The position numbers and the translations under genes were made by a program. 64,000 nt of DNA, from positions 1 to 64,000 of the forward strand of contig JAPPIG010000074.1 in NCBI GenBank assembly GCA_028820635.1. Reading direction: 5' to 3'. How positions within the stretch are numbered: the stretch's first letter is position 1; each line of letters opens with the position of its first letter. The notes below the pieces were generated by a model that did no database searches, was not told the origin of the DNA, and saw nothing but the letters and a program-made list of their open reading frames with translations. Positions 44,441-53,962 of this stretch are shown here, piece after piece. The DNA is from Candidatus Poribacteria bacterium. Lineage in GTDB: Bacteria > Poribacteria > WGA-4E > WGA-3G.

Positions 44441-47158
44441 TTACTTTTGTATTAACATTTTACGCGTTGCGGTAAAGCTGTCTGCGGTGAGTGTGTAGAA
44501 ATACACACCGCTTGCTACAGGTTCACCGAGTGTATTTTTGCCATCCCAATAGGCTGCCCGTTTTTTCTCTTGATAGATACCGGCCGTTTTATGTCCGATT
44601 TCCAACTTCCGAACCACCTTCCCATCCGCAGCGTAGATCGTCAGGGTAACCTCCGCGGGGTTCGCGAGTTGATAGGGTATCCAAGTTTCTGGGTTGAACG
44701 GATTAGGATAATTCGGTAAGAGTGCCGTTTCTTTTGGTGTCAACACTTTCAATAGATTTTCCAACACATGTATACCGCGTTGAAAATTGGGATCTGTCAG
44801 GTTGAGCTGCCGTGCTGCGTTTAGCCATTTTTCCACATCTGTTTTTGTAGGAGCGATCTCTGAATCGCGACGCAACATAAATGGTGCACCTGCCGTATTT
44901 CCAAACGCTGCTGCGACGCGCGTAAGATCCACGATATTCACGACACCATCACCATTGACATCGGCAGAATGCGAACCCGTCGCACCAAAGTTGGAAGCGA
45001 CAAGCGTTAGATCAGTGATATTCACCACGCCATCGTTATTGACATCCTCCAAAAGTGCAGTTCGTGTAGGATTCAGTTCCCACAGTAGCAGGGTGCCGTC
45101 CCTACTCTCACTTGCGAGCGTGGTGCCATCTGGACTGAACAATACACGAATGTAATTCTCCGTATGTCCGGTTAGTGTTTTGATGTTCTCACCTGTGGAC
45201 ACATCCCATAAACGGATGGTGCCGTCATAACCTCCACCCCCACTTGCGAGGGTATTTCCATCCGGACTAAACGATACACTATGGACCCCATTCGTATGTC
45301 CCGTTAACGTTTTGATGTTCTCACCTGTAGACACATCCCATAAACGGATGGTGCCGTCAAAAAACCCACTCCCACTTACGAGTGTATTTCCATCCGGACT
45401 AAACGATATACTCCTGACCCTCCCCGTATGTCCCGTTAGTGTTCTGATGTGCGTCCATGTGGACACATCCCATAAACGGATTCCGTCATTTACGTCCCAA
45501 CCCCTGCTTGCGAGTGTATTTCCATCTGGACTAAACGATACTCTCTCGACATGCGACGTATGTCCCGTTAGCGTTTTGATGTGCGTCCCCGTGGACACAT
45601 CAAATAAAAAGATCGTGCGCTTCGAATTCCCACTTGCGAGTGTTTTTCCGTCCGGACTGAACGATAGACTCTGGATATTACACGCATGTCCTCCAAATAG
45701 CGTTTTGATGTGTGTGCCTGTGGACACATCAAATAAATGAATTTCGTTCCCACTCCCACCTGCGAGTGTATTTCCATCTGGACTAAACGATAGACTTCCG
45801 ACATAATTCCACGCAATTGTTTTGATGTTCTTGCCTGTAGACACTTCCCATAAACGGATGGAGCCTTCCCAACTCACACAGTGCAAACAGCTGTTGCTTT
45901 TTTTATAACTCCCACCCCCACTTGCGAGTGTATTTCCATCTGGACTAAACGATATACTATAGACCCTCTCCGTATGTCCCGATAGCGTTCTGATGTGTGT
46001 GCTTGTGGACACATCAAATAAATGAATTTCGTTCCCACTCACACTTGCGAGGGTGTTTCCATCTGGACTGAACTTGCCCCACGCCGTGTGTCCTGATATT
46101 GTTTTAATGTGTGTGCCTGTGGACACATCAAATAAACGGATTTCTCCCCCACTCCCACCTGCGAGTGTATTTCCATCTGGACTGAACGATAGACTTTTGA
46201 CATAATTCCACGCAATTGTTCTGATGTTTTTGCCTGTAGACACTTCCCATAAACGGATTTCTCTCCTACTTGCACTTGCGAGGATGTTTCCATCTGGACT
46301 GAACGATACACTTCCGACATCCTCCGTTATTGTTCTGATGTTCTTGCCTGTAGACACTTCCCATAAACGGATGGTGTTGTCCCGACTCCCACCCGCACTT
46401 GCGAGTGTTTTTCCATCCGGACTGAACGATAGACTATAGACCCACCTCGTATGTCCTGATAGCGTTCTGATGTGTGTGCCTGTGGACACATCCCATAAAA
46501 AGATCATGCCATCTGTATCCCTAGTTGCGAGTGTTTTTCCATCTGGACTGAACGATACACTCTCGACCTGACTCTGTCCCGTTATTGTTCTGATGTGTGT
46601 GCCTGTGGACACATCCCATAAACGGGTTTCTCCCCCACTCCCACCTGCGAGGATGTTTCCATCTGGACTAAACGATATACTCTCGACCCTCCCCGATAGT
46701 GTTCTGATGTGCGTCCCTGTGGACACATCCCATAAAAAGATCGTGCCTTCCCAACCCACACTTGCGAGAATGTTTCCATCTGGACTGAACGCTACTCTCT
46801 CGACCTTATCTGGATGTCCTGAGAGAAGATCAAGTTCCTCCCCTGTCTGCGCGTCGTAAATCCAAATACCGATACTACTTGCAACTGCTAACTGTGTGCC
46901 ATCTGGTGAATACTGGATTTCCTGTATTGTCCCTTTCCCAAATCGTGCTTTCGCACCTTCGGGTAGGTGCCATTGCGGGGAATCTTGTGCGAAGGTGTTT
47001 GGTGTCAAAATCGTTGTGAGAATAAAAGTTATTAGAATCAGAAAGTGTCTGTTTTTCATGTTAATAATGTTTTTCTGTCCGGCGAATACGCTTACGTTAG
47101 CAGGCTGACCTATTACAATAAGGAATAAAAGAGTTGTAAGAAGTCTTTTGATATTCAC
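44441..47158 (-). CDS. Secreted WD40-repeat protein with dockerin and T9SS/FlgD-like C-terminus
   Basis: GTG at 47158 with AAAGGAG upstream gives 905 residues. Two signal-like segments follow each other (NIKRLLTTLLFLIVIGQP and, from residue 34, KNRHFLILITFILTTILTPN). Then come 15 WD40-like units, each with SFSPDG and a variant of LWDVSTG, enough for two seven-bladed propellers. A dockerin-like calcium pair follows (DVNNDGVVNITDLTLVASNF and DVNGDGVVNIVDLTRVAAAF). The end has NYPNPFNPETWIPYQL and GVYFYTLTADSFTATRKMLI, a sorting-type Ig domain. The protein is probably exported and displayed on the surface for protein binding. One repeat carries an insertion with two Cys. Confidence 0.9.
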   Translation of the reverse strand: MNIKRLLTTLLFLIVIGQPANVSVFAGQKNIINMKNRHFLILITFILTTILTPNTFAQDSPQWHLPEGAKARFGKGTIQEIQYSPDGTQLAVASSIGIWIYDAQTGEELDLLSGHPDKVERVAFSPDGNILASVGWEGTIFLWDVSTGTHIRTLSGRVESISFSPDGNILAGGSGGETRLWDVSTGTHIRTITGQSQVESVSFSPDGKTLATRDTDGMIFLWDVSTGTHIRTLSGHTRWVYSLSFSPDGKTLASAGGSRDNTIRLWEVSTGKNIRTITEDVGSVSFSPDGNILASASRREIRLWEVSTGKNIRTIAWNYVKSLSFSPDGNTLAGGSGGEIRLFDVSTGTHIKTISGHTAWGKFSPDGNTLASVSGNEIHLFDVSTSTHIRTLSGHTERVYSISFSPDGNTLASGGGSYKKSNSCLHCVSWEGSIRLWEVSTGKNIKTIAWNYVGSLSFSPDGNTLAGGSGNEIHLFDVSTGTHIKTLFGGHACNIQSLSFSPDGKTLASGNSKRTIFLFDVSTGTHIKTLTGHTSHVERVSFSPDGNTLASRGWDVNDGIRLWDVSTWTHIRTLTGHTGRVRSISFSPDGNTLVSGSGFFDGTIRLWDVSTGENIKTLTGHTNGVHSVSFSPDGNTLASGGGGYDGTIRLWDVSTGENIKTLTGHTENYIRVLFSPDGTTLASESRDGTLLLWELNPTRTALLEDVNNDGVVNITDLTLVASNFGATGSHSADVNGDGVVNIVDLTRVAAAFGNTAGAPFMLRRDSEIAPTKTDVEKWLNAARQLNLTDPNFQRGIHVLENLLKVLTPKETALLPNYPNPFNPETWIPYQLANPAEVTLTIYAADGKVVRKLEIGHKTAGIYQEKKRAAYWDGKNTLGEPVASGVYFYTLTADSFTATRKMLIQK

Positions 47159-48064
47159 AGGTAGCTCCTTTGTGGTTGGAGAGGCAAAGCCCCTCGTGGT
47201 TAATAGTGATTACAAACCACGAAACCAATCTCTCGGTTCGTAACTATTATTGCTCAAATCACATCCCGCTATGTGTAGTAGATACAGAACTGCAAAAGCG
47301 GCAATGATTAAGAGCAAGACCTGTAAGACATTTTCACGGTATAATGACCTTTCTATAGGAGCGTTGACAGCATCTTTGAGTAAGTTTGTCAATAAAAGTG
47401 TGAGATGAAAGAAGAACAAGTGTCTTGTCTGCGGCAACAACAAGTTTCTGTGGACTTATGTCAACGCATAAGGTTGCTATTCGTTCTGATATATGATGTT
47501 ATGGGTGTGTCTCATCTATAGACTGTACCAAATAACACTGGGGTCGTGTATAAACATTGTGACAGTCTACAGGGAGGGTTGACAGGCTTGTCAACGAAAG
47601 AGAAGGTTTTTAGGCAACTCGCCCTATAGGGAGCTGGTTCCCATTTAACTTGACAGAAAGCGGGGCTTTCTGGTGTAATAGAAACCAGCGCTGTCATATC
47701 GTTCCAATAGTTCCTATGGCAGTGCTTAGCGTCGCTGGTGCTTCATCACCTGCGGCGCACCTAAAAAATTAGGAAGCAGCCCTGACGTAACTCACGCGTA
47801 CCGTGAATTGCTTACGTCAACATATATTGTAGCAAATATACAAAATTTGTGCAATAAAAAAATAAATTAGGCTCGGAATCGACATAATTAGCGCGGTGTA
47901 AGGCCATAAATGCGGAAGTCAGCAATACGACCCGCCAAAAATGCTATAGCAACTTTCCTTCATTCAATCATGATATTGCTTTGCGTACTCAATTTCAGCT
48001 TTTCATGTGTGTTTATCTCAAAAAGATAGATGACACTTCAAATAACATTGTAAAAAATATCAGA
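47159..48064. other. Gene-poor stretch with two hairpins
   Basis: GCGTCGCTGGTG cttcat CACC-GCGGCGC forms a hairpin at 47729-47758 with one mismatch. TGACGTAA (47783-47790) and TTACGTCA (47812-47819) form an outer stem around TCACG cgtac CGTGA. A 61-codon minus frame at 47512-47697 looks unnatural. One small frame at 47210-47443 is listed on its own. Confidence 0.5.
47210..47443 (-). CDS. Possible small membrane protein
   Basis: A 77-codon frame whose second half (RSLYRENVLQVLLLIIAAFA, VLYLLHIAGCDLSNNSYEPR) looks like one transmembrane helix with natural ends. The first half is less natural and no good ribosome site is visible. It may be a short protein starting inside the frame, or chance. 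Confidence 0.3.
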   Translation of the reverse strand: MLLPQTRHLFFFHLTLLLTNLLKDAVNAPIERSLYRENVLQVLLLIIAAFAVLYLLHIAGCDLSNNSYEPRDWFRGL

Positions 48065-48510
48065 TTGTTAAAAACTTAACATATTAATTGTTTTAGTAAC
48101 CTTATTACATTAGTATTTATAGAGATTTAACATGTTAAGTTTTTAACAAATTTGCAACTGCATATGTATTGAATCTTTCCTAATAATTATTGTTTAACAT
48201 GTTAAGTCTTTAGCTTGCTGGAAGTTGTATGAAACGTTGGAAATTTATCAAACTTGACGGAGGGTTTAAGGTACAAATACATAAAACTTTAACAAGTTAA
48301 AGGGTATTATCTATAAAACTAAAGTTCGTTGTTTTTTCTTTAAATTGTTAAAAACTTAACAATTTAGTTATTCAAATAATCTCACTATAGTTAGTCTTTA
48401 TGGATAATTAACATGTTAAGTCCTTAACAATTTAACAACTACAAGTGTATTGAAACCTTACTTAATAACAATCGTTTAACATGTTAAGTCTTTAACATGT
48501 TAGAGGTTGT
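48065..48510. promoter_or_regulatory. Partition-site/operator array of TTAACATGTTAA palindromes
   Basis: TTAACATGTTAA occurs at 48127-48138, 48194-48205, 48408-48419 and 48476-48487, with a near-perfect copy at 48492-48502 next to the parA start. Variants lie near 48076, 48289 and 48355. In type Ib partition loci such sites stand upstream of parA and serve both as centromere and as operator of the ribbon-helix-helix protein. The stretch is a tandem duplication: 48065-48235 resembles 48345-48519, including a copy of the parA start (ATGAAACG). Confidence 0.8.
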
Positions 48511-49119
48511 ATGAAAACGATAGCGATCTTATCAAACAAAGGTGGTGTTGGGAAGACAACGTTGGCGATAAATCTTGCTGTTGCTTCGACTATAGTGGGA
48601 AAGCAGACAGTTCTCGTTGATCTTGATCCACAACAGAGTGCGCTGAGTTGGAACCGTGTTAGAGAAGCAGAATATCCACTTGTTACTTCTGTAAATCCGA
48701 ACAAGCTTAGTGCTTTGTTGCAGACACTCTCGCAAAGCGGTGCAGATTTAGTTTTTATTGACACACCTCCGCGCTCAGAGTCCGACGCGTTAGAAGCAGC
48801 AACTCAGGCGGATTTGATACTCGTGCCATGTAGACCAGCGTTTTTAGATTTGATAGCCATTCGGGCAACAGTAAGGACAACTGAGCTCGTTCAAGCTCCT
48901 GCTATTGTGGTTTTCAACGGAGTGCCAGCGCGCGGACAGAAAGCCATAGATGCTAAAGAAGCGATAAACGGCTATCAACTCCCAGTCGCAGAACAGGCAC
49001 TTGGACTCCGAGTTGCACATGAACGTGCAGTGACTATCGGGTTAGGCGTACAAGAATACGAACCGAGAGGTAAAGCAGCTGCTGAAGTAGGAACACTTTA
49101 CAATTCATTAGCATTATAG
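48511..49119 (+). CDS. parA: ParA partition ATPase, type Ib
   Basis: A 202-residue protein without the N-terminal helix-turn-helix of type Ia ParA. It starts with MKTIAILSN and the deviant Walker A KGGVGKTT (residues 10-17); VLVDLDPQQSALSW and LVFIDTPPRSE are the Walker A-prime and B regions. It binds DNA non-specifically with ATP and moves the plasmid along the nucleoid. A small RHH protein follows 11 bases later, and palindromic sites lie before it. All this indicates a complete partition system. Confidence 0.92.
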   Translation: MKTIAILSNKGGVGKTTLAINLAVASTIVGKQTVLVDLDPQQSALSWNRVREAEYPLVTSVNPNKLSALLQTLSQSGADLVFIDTPPRSESDALEAATQADLILVPCRPAFLDLIAIRATVRTTELVQAPAIVVFNGVPARGQKAIDAKEAINGYQLPVAEQALGLRVAHERAVTIGLGVQEYEPRGKAAAEVGTLYNSLAL

Positions 49120-49130
49120 GAGGAATTATT

Positions 49131-49376
49131 ATGAAGGACAAAAAACTGACAGATGCAGTCAACCAGTTCAGAGAAGAGGAAAATTCGGTGCCGGCACAAC
49201 TGGGAAATGTAGCAAAATCTCGCGAGAAGAAGAAAGCCGTAGTTGGCTATTTTGCACGGGAAGTTCACACGCAACTGAAACAGATGGCATTGTTACACGA
49301 CCGAAGTATGCAAGAATTGTTAGGGGAAGCAATGAACGATCTGTTTCGCAAATATAGGCTTCCACCGATTGCATAA
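49131..49376 (+). CDS. ParG-like ribbon-helix-helix partition protein
   Basis: AGGAGG stands before the ATG. The 81-residue protein has a mobile, charged N-terminus (KLTDAVNQFREEENSVPAQL) and a C-terminal ribbon-helix-helix: KAVVGYFAREVHTQLKQMAL, LHDRSMQELLGEAMNDLFRK. This is the plan of ParG, which binds the centromere/operator as a dimer and touches ParA with its N-terminal tail. The Arg/Lys before the ribbon would contact the TTAACATGTTAA sites upstream. Confidence 0.8.
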   Translation: MKDKKLTDAVNQFREEENSVPAQLGNVAKSREKKKAVVGYFAREVHTQLKQMALLHDRSMQELLGEAMNDLFRKYRLPPIA

Positions 49377-49430
49377 GATAGAAACCTATAGCTTCCCTAC
49401 AATTTAGAATTCGCGTGGAGTGTCCACATT

Positions 49431-49578
49431 ACCTTAGAAGCACTGGAAATAGACAGCAGTGAGATTTATCGTGTATTTTCAACAGTGTTGTCAGAAATTC
49501 CAACTACACAACGGTGATAAAATTCTATGGGAACTTTCACGTATCCCTGTTTGGTTCGTTGCGATATGTGATGCTTGA
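49431..49578 (+). pseudogene. Fossil fragment related to the gene at 34160
   Basis: Two pieces, LEALEIDSSEIYRVFSTVLS and KILWELSRIPVWF, resemble residues about 50-80 of the gene at 34160 (WELSRVPVWL). Stops at 49515-49517 and 49576-49578 and the lack of the rest mark it as decayed. Confidence 0.5.
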
Positions 49579-49649
49579 ATCTGTGTTCTAATTTCTAAAT
49601 ATTCTTTTATTGATTATGCTTGACGGGGCGGCGGTTTGTCAAGGGAAGT

Positions 49650-50915
49650 TTATTTAGGTGGGAATGATGTATAAAGCCGAGGTAATTTAACTTGGGATTC
49701 TTCCTTGTTGAGTAAACCGGCATACTCACGGCGAACTTTTTTTAAACTCGTTTTTATATCTGACAGGTCGCCGCCGATGATATAAAAAAGTAATTGCTTT
49801 GCAAACTTTTGGGGGGTAGTTCCACTAATCATCCGTTTATTGGTCTTGTCCCAGAGTAAACCAACCCAAGGTTCATCTGTTAATTCCATTGAAACTTTAG
49901 AAATCCGTTTAATGGATTCTTCTTGTGACAAGCCTGAATCTTTTGCTAGTCTGACAACTTGTGCAATAATCAGAAGTCCTACTGGTCTGAATAATAAATG
50001 TCCACCTTCTCTGTTACGAAAACGACCTGCTCTATTGTTTTCTGGTTGGCTTGTTAATATTTCGTCTAAAGGTGGAAAATACTTAACCAACGTGTCCCAG
50101 AATCTTTCACTGTTGTCATAATATTCTTTGATAGTGTTGTCATCTGGACGATGTCTTTTGGTATCTGTCCACCCCTTACTTCTTTTGAATAAGATTTCTA
50201 AAACATCATATAAAGTGATAATTGTTGTAAAACTCCTATTATCATTTACCGAAACAGCTTTTGTTTTTGATAGTGAAATTTTCTCTTGAAAAAGTGGATG
50301 TCTTTCAACTAATTCCCGTGTTGTGATTGCAATGATATCGTCCTCATCAAGTGCAATTATTTCACTTTTACTGACAGGCTTAGCATACCGATTCAGTGTA
50401 GTAAATAGGCGTCGCGTTCGTTCCATTCCGGTCGGATCGTTTCTATGTGAAACGAAGATAACGCTGACTTCTTCACGTTTTAATTCAATGTTTTCCTCAA
50501 GTGCTTTTTTAATTCCTTGAACGCGGTGTTGTCCATCAATTGCAAAAAGCGTTTCTTCTCCGCTGAGGCGAAGGATTCCTAGGGAACCTTCAAGATGGAG
50601 CGGTAATAATTCAGCATCAAATTCTGAGTTTGTGCTTATTTTGAATTCTTGCCAATTTGGGGAACCGCCATAAACTCCAACAATGAGAGAATTGAAAAAT
50701 CTCTGAGGTTGATTTACAAGGTAGTCAGAGATATCTTGAGATCTATTTGTGATTTCTCGCTGTATCAACATTTTAAGTGTTGGACTTGAATGAATGTCCT
50801 CAGCAAACTCAATTCGGTCTGCAATTTGTTCCATTCCGAGAAATGTCACATAATAGATCCAATCTCCCATGTGTACTCTGAGAGCAGGCAAAATTAATTC
50901 AGTGTTATTATCCAT
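49650..50915 (-). CDS. DGQHR-domain protein (DndB-like)
   Basis: A 421-residue protein. The family hallmark DGQHR is at residues 127-131 (LFAIDGQHRVQGIKKAL), followed by VSVIFVSHRNDPTGMERTRR and LFTTLNRYAKPVSKSE. Proteins with this motif include DndB, the regulator of DNA phosphorothioation, and relatives in other defence islands; the fold is ParB-nuclease-like. Its ATG shares a base with the stop of the GIY-YIG gene. It is the last gene of the Ssp-type operon, so it may regulate it or act as a further DNA-binding effector. Confidence 0.82.
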   Translation of the reverse strand: MDNNTELILPALRVHMGDWIYYVTFLGMEQIADRIEFAEDIHSSPTLKMLIQREITNRSQDISDYLVNQPQRFFNSLIVGVYGGSPNWQEFKISTNSEFDAELLPLHLEGSLGILRLSGEETLFAIDGQHRVQGIKKALEENIELKREEVSVIFVSHRNDPTGMERTRRLFTTLNRYAKPVSKSEIIALDEDDIIAITTRELVERHPLFQEKISLSKTKAVSVNDNRSFTTIITLYDVLEILFKRSKGWTDTKRHRPDDNTIKEYYDNSERFWDTLVKYFPPLDEILTSQPENNRAGRFRNREGGHLLFRPVGLLIIAQVVRLAKDSGLSQEESIKRISKVSMELTDEPWVGLLWDKTNKRMISGTTPQKFAKQLLFYIIGGDLSDIKTSLKKVRREYAGLLNKEESQVKLPRLYTSFPPK

Positions 50916-51400
50916 TAGAAAGCTCCTACGGCACGATTGAATTCACCGGGGTATTGGTCGTTACAAGGGGGTAAGAACGCTTTGATCAGGGCATCTTCAA
51001 TTTCTTTGAGTCGTTCTCTTTCATTGACAACTGAATAACAGAAATGTAAATAACCCTTGTATTTATTTAGCAGCCTCAAGATGTTCGGACGACTAGATGG
51101 ATTGTTCTGTTCATAAAGGTAATCGCTAAATCGCTTACGAAGGGTGCGAAGCCCTGCTAGCCCGATATACATTGGATATGAACACGATGGATATGACGCG
51201 ATGCCTGGTTGAATCACGAAACTGTAAATCCCTGAATTCCGTGGAATATGTGTTTTTTGATCGTCTTGAAATGGACGAATTTCCCAATTGAATGAATCTG
51301 GAAGATTGTAACTTTGCCATTCTCGTGTTAATAAGTAAAAAGTACAACTGTTTGCCTTAAAATAATCTTGTTCTTCTATTATTAGGTCTATAGTCGACAT
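50915..51400 (-). CDS. GIY-YIG nuclease-domain protein
   Basis: A 161-residue protein. GIY is at residues 57-59 (NSGIYSFVI) and YIG at 78-80 (PMYIGLAG), followed by LRKRFSDYL with catalytic-type Arg residues and the Glu-containing helix RLKEIEDALIKAFLPPCND. Such nucleases nick or cut DNA in repair and restriction. It stands between a GHKL ATPase and a DGQHR protein and is overlapped by the latter, so it probably works with them. Confidence 0.85.
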   Translation of the reverse strand: MSTIDLIIEEQDYFKANSCTFYLLTREWQSYNLPDSFNWEIRPFQDDQKTHIPRNSGIYSFVIQPGIASYPSCSYPMYIGLAGLRTLRKRFSDYLYEQNNPSSRPNILRLLNKYKGYLHFCYSVVNERERLKEIEDALIKAFLPPCNDQYPGEFNRAVGAF

Positions 51401-51425
51401 TAGGTTTCGGTATCCTATAATAAGG

Positions 51426-53879
51426 TTATTCTTCTATCAACTGCATGATTTCATCAGCTCCGAAATTAAGAATGAATTCAGCATAATGGCTTGAAAACAC
51501 ATTTTTTAGGTAGGTCTTCAATTCAACTTCTAATTCCGATCCATTTTCGCTTTCCTGCACAACCTGATATTTATGTGCCTTTGTAATTGAATATAAAAAG
51601 AGTGTGTGGGCATACACAGATGCAATATATTTCCGTTTGCCGATTTCAATTTGTTCCTCGCTTGGATTCCTATTTTTTGCCTGAAAATTTTTCAAAACTG
51701 TACTGTCCATGTTGATGTAAACACGTTCTAATTTCTCACCATCTACCATAGGGTACATTACAGTTGAGAAGTTCATCTCCTCTCCGATTGCTCCTTCGAC
51801 TTGTTCCCAAGTTAATTCACCGTTTCTTTCAGCTCTTTCTTCCTGATAAACGAATATTATGTCAGGTAACCCTAAAGTTGGAATTTCTTTTTCTTTAGGT
51901 TGTGGTGTAGGCTCAGAAGGGGCCTTAGCTTCGCTAATTTTTACCCAGAATAATTCCTCCAATTCTTCAGTGGGACCCGTTAAACTTACTCTAATTCTTA
52001 CTTCATCCCCGACATTAACAGTCTCCTTTGGGTTAAGATGAATCTTGATTGTCCCGTCTTGTGGACTGCTTTTGCGCGCATTGAATACATCGTCAATCCT
52101 TTCAACTTTTCCAGGGGCATTCCCGCCCTCTGCTTCATTTACTTTATAATCAAGAATAGCAATCTTCAGTTCTCCAGGATCTTCTATACGATCAAAGTAA
52201 TTATTCTCAACATCCGTATCAAAAAGAATTGTTTTCTCCCCACCGAGAGGGATTGTTACGACCTCTTGTTCTGCTTTTCCCTGCTGACGACGTTTGAAAA
52301 TTGAGGGGAACCGTTGTGAATTAAAGGGTTCAGGTTCCTTTTTCTTTGTTTTTCTCTCGGTAGAACTATCGTTATTTCTATTGTGATTACCTTTAGTATT
52401 CAAATCCAGATTTAATGTTTGGTCCAGCAATTTCAGTAGGTCTTCGTTTCTAACGATATTTTTTGCAAAAGTTTTTATCAGATCTTTTGTATCCTCACTT
52501 TCAACAATTATTGAATCTTTTCGTTGTTTGTTTATTTGCGCTAAACGTCCATTTTTGTCACCAAGTTTATCTGCCAAATATTTCCGTAGCAATCTTGTTT
52601 CTTCACCATCCTTTAATCGATCGCGAGATGCCATAAACAACTCTTTTCGGTAATTAGGTTTCATATTGCTACAATCAACATGTATCAGTAGGTGGTGCTT
52701 GAGTATATTAAATTTTAAAGATCTGCTAATGAATTCAGATGTATAATGTCCGTGGACTTGTCCGTTGATTGAAAACAGAACAGACATGTTATTCTTGAAA
52801 AATTCGCGCTGGATTGTTTCTTTAGTTTCTTTGACCGATCTGTCATCAATTTTCGTCTTGAAGACATAACACGTCACTTTCATTTCTCCGAAAAGTTCGT
52901 CATCAAAATCTTCTGAAAAAGGATCACCTTCAACGTATTTATTATCTTCTTGTTCTAATCTACGTTTTAATCCATACAAACCCCTACGTAGCGAACTCTG
53001 AGGATAACGTTGTTCACTTTCAATAGTATAGACAGGTAAAACAGGTTCAAATAGGTATTCATTGATACTCTGATGTAAATCTCTCGAAATATCTGATATT
53101 CCAGTAGGTAGATCATAAGAGTATAGTTTAACGATTGTGCCTATCGTGAACTGCCTCTTGAACAAACCTAAATCTTGTTGGGTTGTATCAAAAGCGGGAA
53201 TTCTACCATCAATCTTTAAGTATTCATACCAAGTATTCTTTTTTGTATTTTCCTCTGCTTTGCTCAGTGGGTGTTTCCTGATAAGCGTGAAACCGAATTG
53301 CCCAGTGTTATCATATCGCTTTGATGCAATAAGTTGATATCGCTTTTTGCCACAAAAAACAATAGCACCGCTGCCACCCATATTGTATTTACCTTGTACA
53401 AAGTGAATCTCATTCTTATTTCCGCGCAAAAGTGATAGGAAGGTGTCTTCAAAATCTTCAGGATGTTGCCCCTCTCCATCGTCATAGATTATCAATGAGG
53501 TGTTGCGTTTTGGTCCATCAGCAAGGATTTGAATACTCTCCGCTTGCTGATTCCTGAAACTTGGCATATCCCAGTCTCTGTGATTTGGGAAAAAGGCGGT
53601 TCTTGCTTCATCCATAGATTTTGGTGCATCAGAAGATTTAGGATCTATATCTGCTTCCAGACATTTTTTCATTAGGACAGCATCAATTGAGTTCGTGATT
53701 TTCTCAATCAGCGCGGCTATTGGAGCAGATTGTTGGTTTTCAATGACACCGAAATAATTTTCATTGCCACCAAGGGGATGCCAATTTTCAGATTTGAAAA
53801 TGTTCGGGTAGGTGTTGATAATTTTATCAAGTTCTTGCTCGGTTTGAGCAGAATATAGCTTATCAAAAAGTTGTCTCAT
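51426..53879 (-). CDS. GHKL-type ATPase with extended C-terminal part
   Basis: A 817-residue protein. Residues 50-190 are an HATPase fold: ALIEKITNSIDAVLM is the N box, IIYDDGEGQHPEDF the G1 box, and KYNMGGSGAIVF the G2-type loop. A transducer-like region follows to about 430, a Lys/Asn-rich linker (about 480-530), and a C-terminal beta domain with VTIPLGGEKTILFDTD and EVRIRVSLTGPTEELEE. GHKL proteins open and close as ATP-driven clamps. Within defence islands they team up with nucleases; here a GIY-YIG gene follows after 25 bases. The C-terminus is not recognised. Confidence 0.85.
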   Translation of the reverse strand: MRQLFDKLYSAQTEQELDKIINTYPNIFKSENWHPLGGNENYFGVIENQQSAPIAALIEKITNSIDAVLMKKCLEADIDPKSSDAPKSMDEARTAFFPNHRDWDMPSFRNQQAESIQILADGPKRNTSLIIYDDGEGQHPEDFEDTFLSLLRGNKNEIHFVQGKYNMGGSGAIVFCGKKRYQLIASKRYDNTGQFGFTLIRKHPLSKAEENTKKNTWYEYLKIDGRIPAFDTTQQDLGLFKRQFTIGTIVKLYSYDLPTGISDISRDLHQSINEYLFEPVLPVYTIESEQRYPQSSLRRGLYGLKRRLEQEDNKYVEGDPFSEDFDDELFGEMKVTCYVFKTKIDDRSVKETKETIQREFFKNNMSVLFSINGQVHGHYTSEFISRSLKFNILKHHLLIHVDCSNMKPNYRKELFMASRDRLKDGEETRLLRKYLADKLGDKNGRLAQINKQRKDSIIVESEDTKDLIKTFAKNIVRNEDLLKLLDQTLNLDLNTKGNHNRNNDSSTERKTKKKEPEPFNSQRFPSIFKRRQQGKAEQEVVTIPLGGEKTILFDTDVENNYFDRIEDPGELKIAILDYKVNEAEGGNAPGKVERIDDVFNARKSSPQDGTIKIHLNPKETVNVGDEVRIRVSLTGPTEELEELFWVKISEAKAPSEPTPQPKEKEIPTLGLPDIIFVYQEERAERNGELTWEQVEGAIGEEMNFSTVMYPMVDGEKLERVYINMDSTVLKNFQAKNRNPSEEQIEIGKRKYIASVYAHTLFLYSITKAHKYQVVQESENGSELEVELKTYLKNVFSSHYAEFILNFGADEIMQLIEE

Positions 53880-53962
53880 GTTTATTCATAGTTTGTTTGC
53901 ATAGTATAAATTTGAATCGGGTTTCGTTCCTCTACCCGACCTACAATGTATGAGAAGACAGT

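Noticed and set aside
45312..46859. Plus-strand frames inside the WD40 gene
   Set aside because: They are antisense readings of the WD40 repeats and repeat with them.
47512..47697. Minus-strand 61-codon frame
   Set aside because: Rich in Cys, Pro and Thr without pattern, and no ribosome site.
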